64,000 nt of DNA from Cytophagaceae bacterium. Its GTDB lineage: Bacteria > Bacteroidota > Bacteroidia > Cytophagales > Flexibacteraceae. Under the pieces are notes generated by a model that saw only the letters and a list, made by a program, of their open reading frames with translations, did no database searches and was not told where the DNA came from. This document shows, in pieces, positions 50,816 to 60,265 of this stretch. Each line of letters opens with the position of its first letter. The first letter of the stretch is position 1. Both the position numbers and the translations under genes were made by a program. The stretch is taken from positions 1 through 64,000 of the forward strand of contig JAIXQU010000112.1 of NCBI GenBank assembly GCA_027485575.1, written 5' to 3'.

Positions 50816-53185
50816 CTATTTAGTAATCAACTTTTTAACCAATGTTTCGTCGATTTTAACCGGATGTAAAACTTTCATGCCATCTATCCATTGCTTTTCC
50901 AGATAGTTTTGGTAATCAGAAATGACAGCACCACGGGCTTCGTCAAATGTTTTTTGTCTTGGCGCTTCAATGGCGTCAACCACAACATAGTTGATTCTTC
51001 CATTGTTTTCTATGGTATAGTTTCCTGGTTTCCATTCTTTTAATTGGTCAATCACCTTATTTTCTTCTTTCTGGAAAAGACCATCAGTTACCTGAAGGCT
51101 AAGAGGTTCGTTCGCATTTGCCAACCTTTCCATAATTTTTGGTGAGTTGGAAAAAACCCTGAAACTAACCCTTCGGCTATCCTCCGGAGTGGCCATGAAA
51201 TTGATTTTACCGGAATCTTTTACCATGATTCTGGATCTTTCTACACCAAGGCTTACCAAAGTATCAACTACATGATTTGCTCTTTTCAAAGCGATAGAAG
51301 CTTTTTCATCTTTGGCAGCAAAACCAGCAACCTCGATTGTTAAAGACTTGTCTCTTTTCAGATTTTCAGCATGTGTTCTTATGCTTAATCCATTCTTAAT
51401 CCCAATTTCTTTTCCTTTGGTTGAGAATTTGGCTGCATCAAATTTAAGGTCGTTGACAAAGAAGTTTTTTGAAGCAAGCTTCGATTTTACATTGTCTAAT
51501 GATTTTTGATTGGAAGCTGAGTAAATGGTGGCTTTTATTCTTTCGTTCCAATTGTATTTGTTTTTGTTTTCAGCATGGTAAGATTTCAAACCGGAAGTAT
51601 CTTCTATGGCTTTGGTCCAAACTTTCTTGTCCATTAGGGTAAAAAGTAAAATACCATCACGATATTCTTTTACCAACATTTTATAATCTTCATATTTTTC
51701 ATTCAAATGGCTTTCTTCATAATCCAGAACTGCTTGGTCTGCAAAATCTTTGTAAAGCAACTTCATTTGATAATCAGGTGCTTTTGATTTGGTCGCTTGT
51801 TGTTTTTTCTCAGCATATTGGAAAAAGTCTCTTAAGGAATACTTCTTTTCCTTTATGGTAATTATGGTTTCATCTAATCTTTTGTCTGCCATATCATATT
51901 TCCACTTTGCACCGGGCAGATTCGTATCTGCCTTCGAGGCGGCATAGGCGATTAATGGCTTGTTTTCAACCAGTTTGTTCTCTTTTTTAAGTCGGGCTAT
52001 CAATACTGATTTATTCAATTCAGATCTTGAATCTTTGGATACTTTGGTTTCCAGACTTGGCTTTAACTCCTCAAAAGACTCAAGCATCTTTCTGTTTTTA
52101 AGCTTTACAATGTGCCATCCAAAAGGGGTTTGAAATGGCATTGAGAAACTATTTGTATCTTTCAATGCGAAGGCCGCATTTTCGAATGAAGGCACCATCG
52201 TTCCAGTGCCAAAAGCTGGAAGGACTCCTCCTTTTGTTTTGGAATCGGTATGGTCAGAAAACTCAAGAGCAAGGCTGGAGAAATTTTCGTTTTTCTTCAA
52301 TCTGTCATAAATGTCAAATATCTTTTTTCTGGCGGCAATTGAATCTTCTTCCGGCATTCCTGGGTTTGACCTAACCATGATGTGGGCCACTGTGATTTGT
52401 CCTTGAGAAGGCCTTCTGTCAAGAACTTTGATGATGTGGTATCCAAATTGAGTTCTTATAGGTTCAGAAATTGCGCCTTTTGCCGTTTTAAATGCCACAT
52501 CTTCAAAAGGATAAACCATTTGCATGGCTGTAAAAAAACCAAGATTCCCGTCATTGTATTTGGCGGAAGGGTCGTCAGATTTATCTTTTGCCAACTTTTC
52601 AAATGCGTCGCCTCCCAATATTTTTTTTCTGATTTCCATCGCCTTGTTGTATGCTGCCAAAGTATCTTTAGGGTCAGCCTTTGCATCGCATTTGATGAGA
52701 ATATGAGAGGCATTAACCTCTTCCTTCATCCTTTCATAGGCTTCTTTTACAAGTTTTTCGGTTACAGATTTATCTGTCAGGTAGGGTTTTGCCAGTTGTT
52801 TTCTGTATCCCTCCAATTCTTTTTTGAAGGCATTGGTAGTATCTAAGCCTTCTTTTTCAGCATCCATTACCTTCAGTTTGAAATTGACATACAAGTCAAC
52901 ATACTCCCTCACACTTTTCTCTGAATTGGCATCAGAAGTATTGGAGTTGTTCTTTCCATAGACATATTTAAATTCCTTGTAAGGAACCTCAGATTTGCCG
53001 ATTGTCATGATGGGTTTGGCATCATCTGGATTTACGGCAACTGCTGCCGCTGCCGCTGGTTTTGTAATTTTCTTGGTTGAAATTGTCTTTCCTTTTTGGG
53101 AATATGCGCTGAAACCTATCAGCGAAACAAGAAGAATTGAACTTAAAGCTCTGGTATACACGGTTTTCTTAGTTTCGTTTTTCAA
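50816..53185 (-). CDS. Large parvulin-type foldase (PpiD/SurA-like) with an OmpA-like insert
   Basis: 789 residues with a signal peptide (SSILLVSLIGFSAYS). Two parvulin domains lie in the first half: ASHILIKCDAKADPKDTL with FEKLAKDKSDDPSAKYNDGN, and VAHIMVRSNPGMPEEDS with FSSLALEFSDHTDSKTKGG. A helical region follows. Residues about 608-680 read like an OmpA fold: SLTIEVAGFAAKDEKAS, IALKRANHVVDTLVSLGVE, RRVSFRVFS, where the last part mimics the N-R-R-V-E-[FI] end of OmpA domains. The start is TTG at 53185 or GTG at 53161; both precede the signal peptide. It is the first gene of the 53.2-45.4 kb minus-strand block. Confidence 0.85.
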   Translation of the reverse strand: MKNETKKTVYTRALSSILLVSLIGFSAYSQKGKTISTKKITKPAAAAAVAVNPDDAKPIMTIGKSEVPYKEFKYVYGKNNSNTSDANSEKSVREYVDLYVNFKLKVMDAEKEGLDTTNAFKKELEGYRKQLAKPYLTDKSVTEKLVKEAYERMKEEVNASHILIKCDAKADPKDTLAAYNKAMEIRKKILGGDAFEKLAKDKSDDPSAKYNDGNLGFFTAMQMVYPFEDVAFKTAKGAISEPIRTQFGYHIIKVLDRRPSQGQITVAHIMVRSNPGMPEEDSIAARKKIFDIYDRLKKNENFSSLALEFSDHTDSKTKGGVLPAFGTGTMVPSFENAAFALKDTNSFSMPFQTPFGWHIVKLKNRKMLESFEELKPSLETKVSKDSRSELNKSVLIARLKKENKLVENKPLIAYAASKADTNLPGAKWKYDMADKRLDETIITIKEKKYSLRDFFQYAEKKQQATKSKAPDYQMKLLYKDFADQAVLDYEESHLNEKYEDYKMLVKEYRDGILLFTLMDKKVWTKAIEDTSGLKSYHAENKNKYNWNERIKATIYSASNQKSLDNVKSKLASKNFFVNDLKFDAAKFSTKGKEIGIKNGLSIRTHAENLKRDKSLTIEVAGFAAKDEKASIALKRANHVVDTLVSLGVERSRIMVKDSGKINFMATPEDSRRVSFRVFSNSPKIMERLANANEPLSLQVTDGLFQKEENKVIDQLKEWKPGNYTIENNGRINYVVVDAIEAPRQKTFDEARGAVISDYQNYLEKQWIDGMKVLHPVKIDETLVKKLITK

Positions 53186-53252
53186 TAAAAATTAGGGTGC
53201 AAGATTAATGAAAAAACTAATCCATTAATACAATAGTTTGCTAATCATTTTT

Positions 53253-53684
53253 TTAAAGGTTTTTGAGTTCAAAATACAAGGCAATGAACTGGTCTTCTGC
53301 CTCACGCATTTTTGTGATGTCTTTAGGGGACTTATCCTTCAAACCGCATAAATGCAAAACCCCATGACCTAAAATACGGAGATATTCTTCCAGAATTCCG
53401 TTGCCATATATTTTTGAATTCTCCTCAATTCTATCTGTACTGATAAAAATATCTCCATCCAAAAGATCGGCATTTTCCGAATTGTCAAAAGTGATTATGT
53501 CGGTGTAATAATCATGGTTCAGGTATTTCTTATTCATTTCCAAAAGCTCCTCGTCTGAAACGAATATATAGTTTATCTCACCGGAGATTTTGCCAAACTT
53601 TTCAAGTGTTTTTTTAACACAAGATTTGGTTAAATTTTTTGAAGGAAATTTTTTGGAGGGTGCACTTGTAAAAGTAATTGGCAT
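53253..53684 (-). CDS. ybeY: YbeY endoribonuclease / rRNA maturation factor
   Basis: 143 residues. It shows INYIFVSDEELLEMNKKYLN and HDYYTDIITFD, and the metal site HGVLHLCGLKDK with His107 and His111. Most bacteria have a third histidine (H-G-x-L-H-L-x-G-Y-D-H); here the aligned residue is Asp117, a change I recall in other Bacteroidota YbeY proteins, so it is probably a lineage trait. YbeY processes the 3' end of 16S rRNA and acts in ribosome quality control. A TACTTTTG promoter box precedes it. Confidence 0.9.
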   Translation of the reverse strand: MPITFTSAPSKKFPSKNLTKSCVKKTLEKFGKISGEINYIFVSDEELLEMNKKYLNHDYYTDIITFDNSENADLLDGDIFISTDRIEENSKIYGNGILEEYLRILGHGVLHLCGLKDKSPKDITKMREAEDQFIALYFELKNL

Positions 53685-53703
53685 TTTCTTTCTTTATCTA
53701 TGG

Positions 53704-53711
53704 CAAAAGTA
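53704..53711 (-). promoter_or_regulatory. Promoter -7 box of ybeY
   Basis: On the minus strand this is TACTTTTG, an exact TAnnTTTG match, 20 bases before the ybeY start. The remaining sequence up to topA (53931) is AT-rich and holds an 8-bp inverted repeat CGCAACAT (53773-53780) / ATGTTGCG (53830-53837). Confidence 0.5.
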
Positions 53712-53930
53712 AAGTATCAAGGCTCACCAATTTAATTTTTCAAACGGCAATGGCAACATTGACGAAAATGCACGCAACATAAAACTGAATCAATTATCGA
53801 TTTAAATACTTGAAAAACAGTGATTTATGATGTTGCGCAAATTTTTATTTAATTTATTTCTGGCAATAAGTTTGTCAATCTGACCTTCTACTGCTTTGCT
53901 TTGCCCTGATTTTTATTATCATATATATCA

Positions 53931-56300
53931 ATGAGCAACCGCAATCTAGTTATCGTAGAGTCACCTGCGAAGGCAAAAACAATTGAAGGATACCTCGGCC
54001 AGGGATTCATTGTTAAGTCCAGCATGGGCCATATCCGTGATTTGGTTAAGGGTGACAAGGCCATTGACGTAGAGAAAAATTTTATCCCGCACTATGAAAT
54101 TTCTGAAGGTAAACACGCCCTTGTCAAAGAATTGGCAGATCTTTCAAAAAAATCGGATATTGTTTGGCTGGCAACTGACGATGACCGCGAGGGAGAATCC
54201 ATTAGTTGGCATTTGAAAGAAGCGCTGGATATAGATGATTCCAAAATAAAAAGAATCGTATTCAGGGAAATTACAAAAAAGGCCATTTTAAAAGCCATTG
54301 AAAATCCCAGAACAATTGATGTTGACCTTGTAAACGCACAGCAGGCCAGAAGGGTTCTGGATAGATTGGTAGGATTTGAAATATCCCCGGTTCTCTGGAA
54401 AAAAATAAAGCCAGGCCTTTCTGCAGGTAGGGTTCAATCTGTAGCCGTTCGGTTGGTGGCAGAAAGAGAAAGAGAAATTGAAAAGTTTAACTCCGAACCG
54501 GTATTTAAAACCCAGGGATTTTTTAAAACCAAAGCGGGGAAAACGCTTCAGGCAGATTTAAACAAAGATTATAAGGCAGAGGAAGACATAGTTTCTTTGA
54601 TGAATGCTTCCATTGGTTCAGATTTTATTGTATCGAATAAAGAAATAAAACCTGCAAAAAGGACACCAGCGGCACCGTTTACTACTTCCACTTTGCAACA
54701 GGAAGCAAGTCGGAAACTTGGTTTTTCTGTAACCAAAACTATGGTTTTGGCCCAAAAGCTTTATGAGGCGGGAAAAATCAGTTACATGAGAACCGATTCA
54801 ACCTCACTTTCAGAAGATTCTTTGGCTGCAGCTGCAGCTCAGATTAAATCTGAGTTTGGAGATAAATATTCCCAAAGAAGGCAGTTTAAAACCAAATCAG
54901 AGTCGGCACAGGAGGCCCATGAAGCCATCCGACCTACAGATTTTGGGGTATCATCAGTGGGTGGAGAAAAAGACGAGCAGAGATTGTACGAGCTCATTTG
55001 GAAAAGAGCAATTGCCTCCCAAATGGCAGATGCTGAACTGGAAAGAACAATCATCACCATTAAGCCCGGAGGGAGCAATTATCAAAAGCTTAACGGAGGA
55101 GAAAAACTTCAGTATCAGGCCACAGGAGAGGTTATCAAGTTTGATGGATTTCTGAAAGTTTATCTGGAAAGTACTGACAATGAAGATGAAAAAGAAGGCG
55201 AGGATGAAAAACTTTTGCCTTTCGTTGAGATAGGGGAGAACCTGGGCTTAGAGCAAATTAAATCGAGACAACGATATTCCAAACCTGAACCCCGTTTTAC
55301 GGAAGCCAGCCTTGTAAAGAAATTGGAGGAAATGGGAATTGGAAGACCAAGTACCTATGCACCAACAGTTTCCACAATTGAAAAAAGGGAATATGTTAAT
55401 AAGGAATGGCGGGAAGGAAAATCCAGGATTTATATTGAGCTGGTTCTCAAAGCAGGGAAAATAGAAAGGCAGGAAAAATCAGAAATATTCGGTGCTGAAA
55501 AAGGAAAGCTATTTCCTACAGATATGGGTTTGATAGTAAATGATTTTCTGACAAACTACTTCAAAGAAATTGTGGATTATGATTTCACTGCAACTGTAGA
55601 ACGGGAATTTGATACCATAGCCAATGGAAAACTAGGATGGCAGGAAATGATTGGTAAATTTTACTTGCCATTCCATAAAACTGTTGAATCCACGGCGAAC
55701 ATTGAAAGAAAGGAAGTTAACGTAGCAAGAGAGATTGGCCTTGATCCCAAAACCGGGCAAAAACTGACAGCGAGATTGGGTCGGTTTGGTCCATATGTTC
55801 AGATTGGAGAACAAGAAGAAGGAGGTCCAAAGCCAGCCTATGCAAGCTTGAAAAAGGAACAAAGGATTGAATCCATAACACTTGAAGAGGCGCTTTCTTT
55901 ATTCGATTTGCCAAGAGAAGTTGGTGAATTTGAAGATCTCAAAATGGTGGTTAACAATGGTCGCTTTGGTCCTTATGTTAAGCATGGTTCAGCTTTTTAC
56001 TCCTTGCAGAAAACGATGGACCCTTACACAATTGATGCCGAAACAGCCATTCAACTCATTGAGGCAAAAAGGAAAGCTGATATTGAAAAGGTAATAAAAA
56101 TATATGAAAGCCGCCCGGATGTAAAAGTTTTAAATGGAAGATGGGGCCCATATATCTCCATTGGAAAAGAGAATGTGAAAATTCCTAAAGGGACAGAAGC
56201 AAAAGATCTGACATTGGAAGATTGTCTTGCCTTGGCTGCGGCTCAGGCAGGTAAGCCTGCTGCAAAAAAACCCGCCGGCAGGTTTGCAAAGAAAAAATAG
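53931..56300 (+). CDS. topA: DNA topoisomerase I
   Basis: 789 residues, type IA topoisomerase that relaxes negative supercoils. The Toprim domain starts NLVIVESPAKAKTIEGYLG and includes ATDDDREGESISWHL; the active-site tyrosine is Tyr285 in GKISYMRTDSTS. FTEASLVKKLEEMGIGRPSTYAP marks the gate domain. The C-terminus lacks Cys4 zinc fingers and instead carries repeats with GRFGPYVQIG, GRFGPYVKHG and GRWGPYISIG, and a Lys-rich tail (AAKKPAGRFAKKK). Terminator follows. Confidence 0.97.
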   Translation: MSNRNLVIVESPAKAKTIEGYLGQGFIVKSSMGHIRDLVKGDKAIDVEKNFIPHYEISEGKHALVKELADLSKKSDIVWLATDDDREGESISWHLKEALDIDDSKIKRIVFREITKKAILKAIENPRTIDVDLVNAQQARRVLDRLVGFEISPVLWKKIKPGLSAGRVQSVAVRLVAEREREIEKFNSEPVFKTQGFFKTKAGKTLQADLNKDYKAEEDIVSLMNASIGSDFIVSNKEIKPAKRTPAAPFTTSTLQQEASRKLGFSVTKTMVLAQKLYEAGKISYMRTDSTSLSEDSLAAAAAQIKSEFGDKYSQRRQFKTKSESAQEAHEAIRPTDFGVSSVGGEKDEQRLYELIWKRAIASQMADAELERTIITIKPGGSNYQKLNGGEKLQYQATGEVIKFDGFLKVYLESTDNEDEKEGEDEKLLPFVEIGENLGLEQIKSRQRYSKPEPRFTEASLVKKLEEMGIGRPSTYAPTVSTIEKREYVNKEWREGKSRIYIELVLKAGKIERQEKSEIFGAEKGKLFPTDMGLIVNDFLTNYFKEIVDYDFTATVEREFDTIANGKLGWQEMIGKFYLPFHKTVESTANIERKEVNVAREIGLDPKTGQKLTARLGRFGPYVQIGEQEEGGPKPAYASLKKEQRIESITLEEALSLFDLPREVGEFEDLKMVVNNGRFGPYVKHGSAFYSLQKTMDPYTIDAETAIQLIEAKRKADIEKVIKIYESRPDVKVLNGRWGPYISIGKENVKIPKGTEAKDLTLEDCLALAAAQAGKPAAKKPAGRFAKKK

Positions 56301-56323
56301 ACCATAACGATTGGTGTAAATTC

Positions 56324-56356
56324 AGGCTGGAGAATTTTAATTTTTCAGCCTTTTTT
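56324..56356 (+). terminator. Intrinsic terminator of topA
   Basis: AGGCTG (56324-56329) pairs with CAGCCT (56346-56351). The pairing continues inwards over five more weak pairs to a six-base loop, and TTTTTT follows. Confidence 0.82.
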
Positions 56357-56424
56357 CTTTTTAGAGGATGTTCTTCAAATAAAATTCGACAGGGTGATTT
56401 TGGTTTTTTTGCCCTAATTTGTAC

Positions 56425-58956
56425 ATGTTTCCAAAAAAGATCCGAGCCTGGTTAAAAGCCAGGGGACTAACTCCATTTCCTTTCCAGGAAGAGGTTTGGA
56501 ATGCAATGATGGAAGGGAAAAGTGGCATTCTGAATGCCCCAACCGGAAGCGGAAAAACCTATGCACTATGGCTTGGTGCTTTGGGAAGGCTTTGGCCTGA
56601 AATCGAGAAAAAAGAAAATCTGACTGGAATACAGGTTTTATGGATTACACCCCTACGGTCACTTTCAAAAGACAGTCAGAAATCTCTGCAAACAGCAGCA
56701 GATGAGCTGGAAACAGGCTGGAAAATTGAGCTTAGAAACGGAGATAGCTCCTCTTCGGATAAAGCCAAGCAAAAGAAAAAACCCCCTCAATGCCTCGTCA
56801 TAACTCCGGAAAGCATTCATATTTTATTGAGTCAGAAGGAAAATTCTCATTGGTTTTCGCAGGTTCGTGTAATAGTTGTGGATGAATGGCATGATTTGCT
56901 GGGTTCAAAACGTGGCGTTCAGGTTGAACTTGCAATTTCAAGAATTGCGGGTTTGGTACTTGAGGCAGGATTGGGCCCGCCATTGGTTTGGGGTATTTCT
57001 GCAACGATTCCAAATTTGGACCAGGCCTGCCATGTTTTACTTGGTCAATCTTTTCTGGATAACAAATCTGGCTTTGTGGCAGTAAAATCTGGAATTAAAA
57101 AGGAGATTAGAATTGAAACGCTTTTTCCACAAAGCATAGAAAGATTTCCATGGGGTGGAAGAATGGGGCTTCCCATGCTTCATGAAGTTTTGTCGGTGAT
57201 TTATAAAAGCAAGTCAACCTTGGTTTTTACAAATACCCGTTCCCAAACAGAAGTTTGGTATCAGAATTTATTGCTCTTCGGAGATGATTTGGCAGGAAAT
57301 ATGGCCATTCATCATTCCTCATTAGACCTGGAAATAAGACGTTGGGTGGAAGATTCCTTAAAAGAAAGCAAATTAAAAGTAGTTGTTTGTACTTCAAGCC
57401 TGGACTTAGGTGTTGATTTTGCACCTGTTGACACCATTATCCAAATCGGGAGTCCAAAAGACATTTCCCGAATTTTACAGCGGGCAGGAAGGTCAGGCCA
57501 TGGACCGGGAAGAGAAAGCCTTGTTTATTTTGTTCCTACCCATTCACTTGAATTGGTTGATGCATCGGCACTTCAATATGGCGTTCACAATCAGATAATA
57601 GAAGGAAAACAACCCATCCAGAAGCCTTTGGATGTTTTAATTCAATGGATGGTGACCCTAGCCGTTGGCGATGGACTTGATTTAGAAAGAACCTATAAAG
57701 AGATTGGTCAAACCTATTCTTACAGAAATCTAACCCGGGATGAATGGAATTGGTGTCTGCTGTTTATCACAAAAGGAGGAGAAAGTTTTGGGGCCTATGA
57801 CGAGTTTTTAAAAGTTCATCTTGCGGAAGATGGCTTATACAGGGTCCCAAACAGGCGAACCGCACTTCGCCATCGATTGTCTATTGGAACCATTGTAAGT
57901 AGCGTATCTTTAAAAATAAAATTCCTGGGAGGTGGTTATATTGGGACAGTCGAAGAAGGGTTTTTTACAAAAATGAAACCAACGGATGTATTTTGGTTTG
58001 GTGGAAGGCCGTTGGAAATTATAAGAATTACTGCTGGCGAAGTTCTAGTCAAAAAAGCCTCGAAAGGAAAAGGAAGCATTCCAAGCTGGGGAGGGGGAAG
58101 AATGCCTCTTTCTTCAACCTTTAGCCAATTGCTGAGAATGAAAATGAACGAACTGGCAGAGGGTAAAAATCTGGATAAAGAGCTTTCTGAGTTGGCCCCG
58201 TTGGTGGAAATCCAGAAAATGTGGTCAGTAGTGCCCAGGCAAGATGAATTCCTGATAGAATATTTTAAAACCAAAGAAGGTTGGCACCTTTGTTTTTATC
58301 CATTTGAAGGCAGGTATATTCACGAAATTCTGGCTTCTCTGGTTGCTTTCAGAATAGCCTCGACTCAACCTATCAGCTTTTCCCTTGCCATGAATGACTA
58401 TGGTTTTGAGCTACTTACCGATATTCCTTTTGACATAGAGGAGGTTCTTGGTCTTAATTTGTTTTCCGTTCAGTTTCTTGAACAAGATTTGAAACAATCA
58501 ATCAATGAAGCAGAAATGGCAAGAAGGAAGTTTAGAGATATTGCCACAATTTCGGGTTTAGTTTTTACAGGATATCCAGGAAAAGTTCAGGCAGGAAAAC
58601 ATTTGCAGGCTTCCGCACAATTGATTTACGATGTCCTGGAACAATATGAACCGGACAATTTATTGTTGGCTCAGGCACATAATGAGGTTTTGGATTTTAG
58701 CAGCGAAACCTCCCGGCTGGTCGAAACCCTGGAAAGAATAAACAGCCAAAAAATGATTTTGAAAAAACCTCCGGGACCAACACCCATGTCATTTCCAATT
58801 CTAGTAGACAGACTCAGGGAAAAGCTTAGTTCTGAGAGCCTTGAGGACAGGGTCGAAAAAATTGCAAAGCAATTGGAGGCAGTGGCTGAAGGCAAAGCAT
58901 CAGGTGGCCGAAGAATGGCGAAGAACAAAACAAAAGAGGGACATGAATTGATTTAA
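56425..58956 (+). CDS. DNA-ligase-associated type DEXH-box (Lhr-like) helicase
   Basis: 843 residues from the ATG at 56425 (a TTG two codons earlier is possible). Helicase core: Q-motif FQEEVW, Walker A APTGSGKT at 38-45, DEWH at 153-156 as the DExH box, GISATIPN as motif III, and VVCTSSLDLGVDF with QRAGRSGHGPGR as motifs V and VI. A winged-helix and beta-barrel Lhr core follows, containing LGGGYIGTVEEGFFTKMKP and WGGGRMPLSS. The family usually neighbours an ATP-dependent DNA ligase, an exonuclease and PdeM; none lies in this window. Role in DNA repair is inferred from the family. Confidence 0.9.
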   Translation: MFPKKIRAWLKARGLTPFPFQEEVWNAMMEGKSGILNAPTGSGKTYALWLGALGRLWPEIEKKENLTGIQVLWITPLRSLSKDSQKSLQTAADELETGWKIELRNGDSSSSDKAKQKKKPPQCLVITPESIHILLSQKENSHWFSQVRVIVVDEWHDLLGSKRGVQVELAISRIAGLVLEAGLGPPLVWGISATIPNLDQACHVLLGQSFLDNKSGFVAVKSGIKKEIRIETLFPQSIERFPWGGRMGLPMLHEVLSVIYKSKSTLVFTNTRSQTEVWYQNLLLFGDDLAGNMAIHHSSLDLEIRRWVEDSLKESKLKVVVCTSSLDLGVDFAPVDTIIQIGSPKDISRILQRAGRSGHGPGRESLVYFVPTHSLELVDASALQYGVHNQIIEGKQPIQKPLDVLIQWMVTLAVGDGLDLERTYKEIGQTYSYRNLTRDEWNWCLLFITKGGESFGAYDEFLKVHLAEDGLYRVPNRRTALRHRLSIGTIVSSVSLKIKFLGGGYIGTVEEGFFTKMKPTDVFWFGGRPLEIIRITAGEVLVKKASKGKGSIPSWGGGRMPLSSTFSQLLRMKMNELAEGKNLDKELSELAPLVEIQKMWSVVPRQDEFLIEYFKTKEGWHLCFYPFEGRYIHEILASLVAFRIASTQPISFSLAMNDYGFELLTDIPFDIEEVLGLNLFSVQFLEQDLKQSINEAEMARRKFRDIATISGLVFTGYPGKVQAGKHLQASAQLIYDVLEQYEPDNLLLAQAHNEVLDFSSETSRLVETLERINSQKMILKKPPGPTPMSFPILVDRLREKLSSESLEDRVEKIAKQLEAVAEGKASGGRRMAKNKTKEGHELI

Positions 58957-59017
58957 TCTTTCATCAAATGTCAAATCCAGGCGCTGTCCGTTTTTTAAAA
59001 CAATCGTATATCTGGAA

Positions 59018-59059
59018 ATGCATTCCAATGCATAACGAAAAATCATTTCATTAGCTTTG
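59018..59059 (+). promoter_or_regulatory. Palindrome and promoter box before the esterase gene
   Basis: ATGCATT (59018-59024) and AATGCAT (59027-59033) form a perfect 7-bp-arm palindrome. TAGCTTTG at 59052-59059, 19 bases before the ATG, is an exact match to TAnnTTTG. The palindrome lies where a regulator would overlap the -33 region. Confidence 0.5.
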
Positions 59060-59078
59060 CAACCAGTAGTTCTGATAA

Positions 59079-59873
59079 ATGGAAAGATATTCGCTGATTA
59101 GCAAGCATTTAGATAGGGAAGTTTTTTTAGATATTGTCAAGCCTGAAGCCAATCAGGTAGTTGGGCAAAATTTAAAATTACTCATCCTTAATGATGGACA
59201 GGATGCAGAAGCATACCAGCTGAATTCAGTTATGAAAGAGGCAGCTGTTACAGGAATAATTGGTCCAACCCTTGCCGTTGCCGTTCATGTTGGAGAAAGA
59301 AAGCAGGAATACGGAGTTTCCAATATGCCGGATTTTGCAAAAAGAGGTGCAAAGGCATCGCTATATGCCAATTTCATCAAATTTGAACTTTTGCCCTGGT
59401 TAGAATCACATTTCCCAATCAGCAGCCATCAAATGGATAGATCGGTTGCCGGTTTTTCTTTGGGAGCCTTGAGCGCTTTTGACATTGCTTGGCATCATCC
59501 AGAAGTTTTTGGTGTTGCCGGCCTGTTTTCGGGCAGTTTTTGGTGGAGGTCTAAATCACTGGAGGATGGATATTTACCTTCTGACCGGATTGCACTCCAA
59601 TTGGTAAACAACACCAAAACCAGGAAAAACCTGAAAATGTGGTTTCAAACAGGTTGGATGGATGAAAGTGCAGACAGGGATTTTGATGGATTGATTGATT
59701 CTATTGGCGATACCATAGATTTGATTCAGGCTCTCAATGCCAATGGCTATGAAAATGGAAAGGAGATCGAGTATGTCGAAGTCGGTAATGGCCACCATAA
59801 CCACAAGACTATGGCCCAGGTTTTCCCCAGATTTTTAAAATGGTGGCAATCAAACAATCAAAACCTGAATTGA
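59079..59873 (+). CDS. Alpha/beta-hydrolase-fold esterase (enterochelin-esterase-like)
   Basis: 264 residues, no signal peptide. The nucleophile elbow is GFSLG with Ser127, preceded by LLILNDGQDAEAYQ, the oxyanion-strand pattern of the esterase D/Fes-type family. FQTGWMDESADRD and NGHHNHKTMAQVFP near the end contain the probable acid and His of the triad. Substrate is unknown: siderophore esters, acylated sugars or other ester compounds. The GroES-like gene begins one base after its stop, so they are coupled. Confidence 0.83.
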   Translation: MERYSLISKHLDREVFLDIVKPEANQVVGQNLKLLILNDGQDAEAYQLNSVMKEAAVTGIIGPTLAVAVHVGERKQEYGVSNMPDFAKRGAKASLYANFIKFELLPWLESHFPISSHQMDRSVAGFSLGALSAFDIAWHHPEVFGVAGLFSGSFWWRSKSLEDGYLPSDRIALQLVNNTKTRKNLKMWFQTGWMDESADRDFDGLIDSIGDTIDLIQALNANGYENGKEIEYVEVGNGHHNHKTMAQVFPRFLKWWQSNNQNLN

Positions 59874-59874
59874 A

Positions 59875-60246
59875 ATGCAATTAACTCCTGACAATAAAAT
59901 GCGGAAATTTGTTTTGGTTGGAGATAAGGTGCTTATCCAGCCGAAAGCTTTTTCTGATCAAACCAAATCCGGGTTGTATCTGCCTCAAACTGTTGTTGAA
60001 AAAGAGCCAATCCATAGTGGATATGTTTTACAGGTTGGACCAGGTTATGCCATTCCAGCAATGGAAGAAAATGACAGTTGGAAACCCGAAGAAGAACGGC
60101 TCAGGTATATTCCCCTTCAGGCTAAAGAAGGAGACGTGGCACTATTTTTAGCCCGAAATGCATTTGAGGTTTTGTATGAAGGAGAGAAGTATATGATTAT
60201 TCCCCATTCTTCCATTTTGATGTTGGTCCGGGATGAAGACCTTTGA
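59875..60246 (+). CDS. GroES-family co-chaperonin-like protein
   Basis: 123 residues with a GroES beta barrel: FVLVGDKVLIQPKAFSDQTK, then SGLYLPQTVVEKEPIHSGYV as the mobile loop and the roof, VLQVGPGYAIPA, and EGDVALFLARNAFEV. It carries an insert of about 20 residues (EENDSWKPEEERLRYIPLQ) compared with classical GroES of 95-97 residues, so it is a divergent paralogue and probably not the partner of GroEL. No groEL gene is adjacent. Confidence 0.8.
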   Translation: MQLTPDNKMRKFVLVGDKVLIQPKAFSDQTKSGLYLPQTVVEKEPIHSGYVLQVGPGYAIPAMEENDSWKPEEERLRYIPLQAKEGDVALFLARNAFEVLYEGEKYMIIPHSSILMLVRDEDL

Positions 60247-60265
60247 ATTTAAAGCTTGATTTGAT

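Noticed and set aside
45420-53700. Assuming that the whole minus-strand block from the foldase to comEC is one operon
   Set aside because: A strong terminator at 50765-50790 separates the large foldase from the SurA-like gene, so at least two units are more likely.
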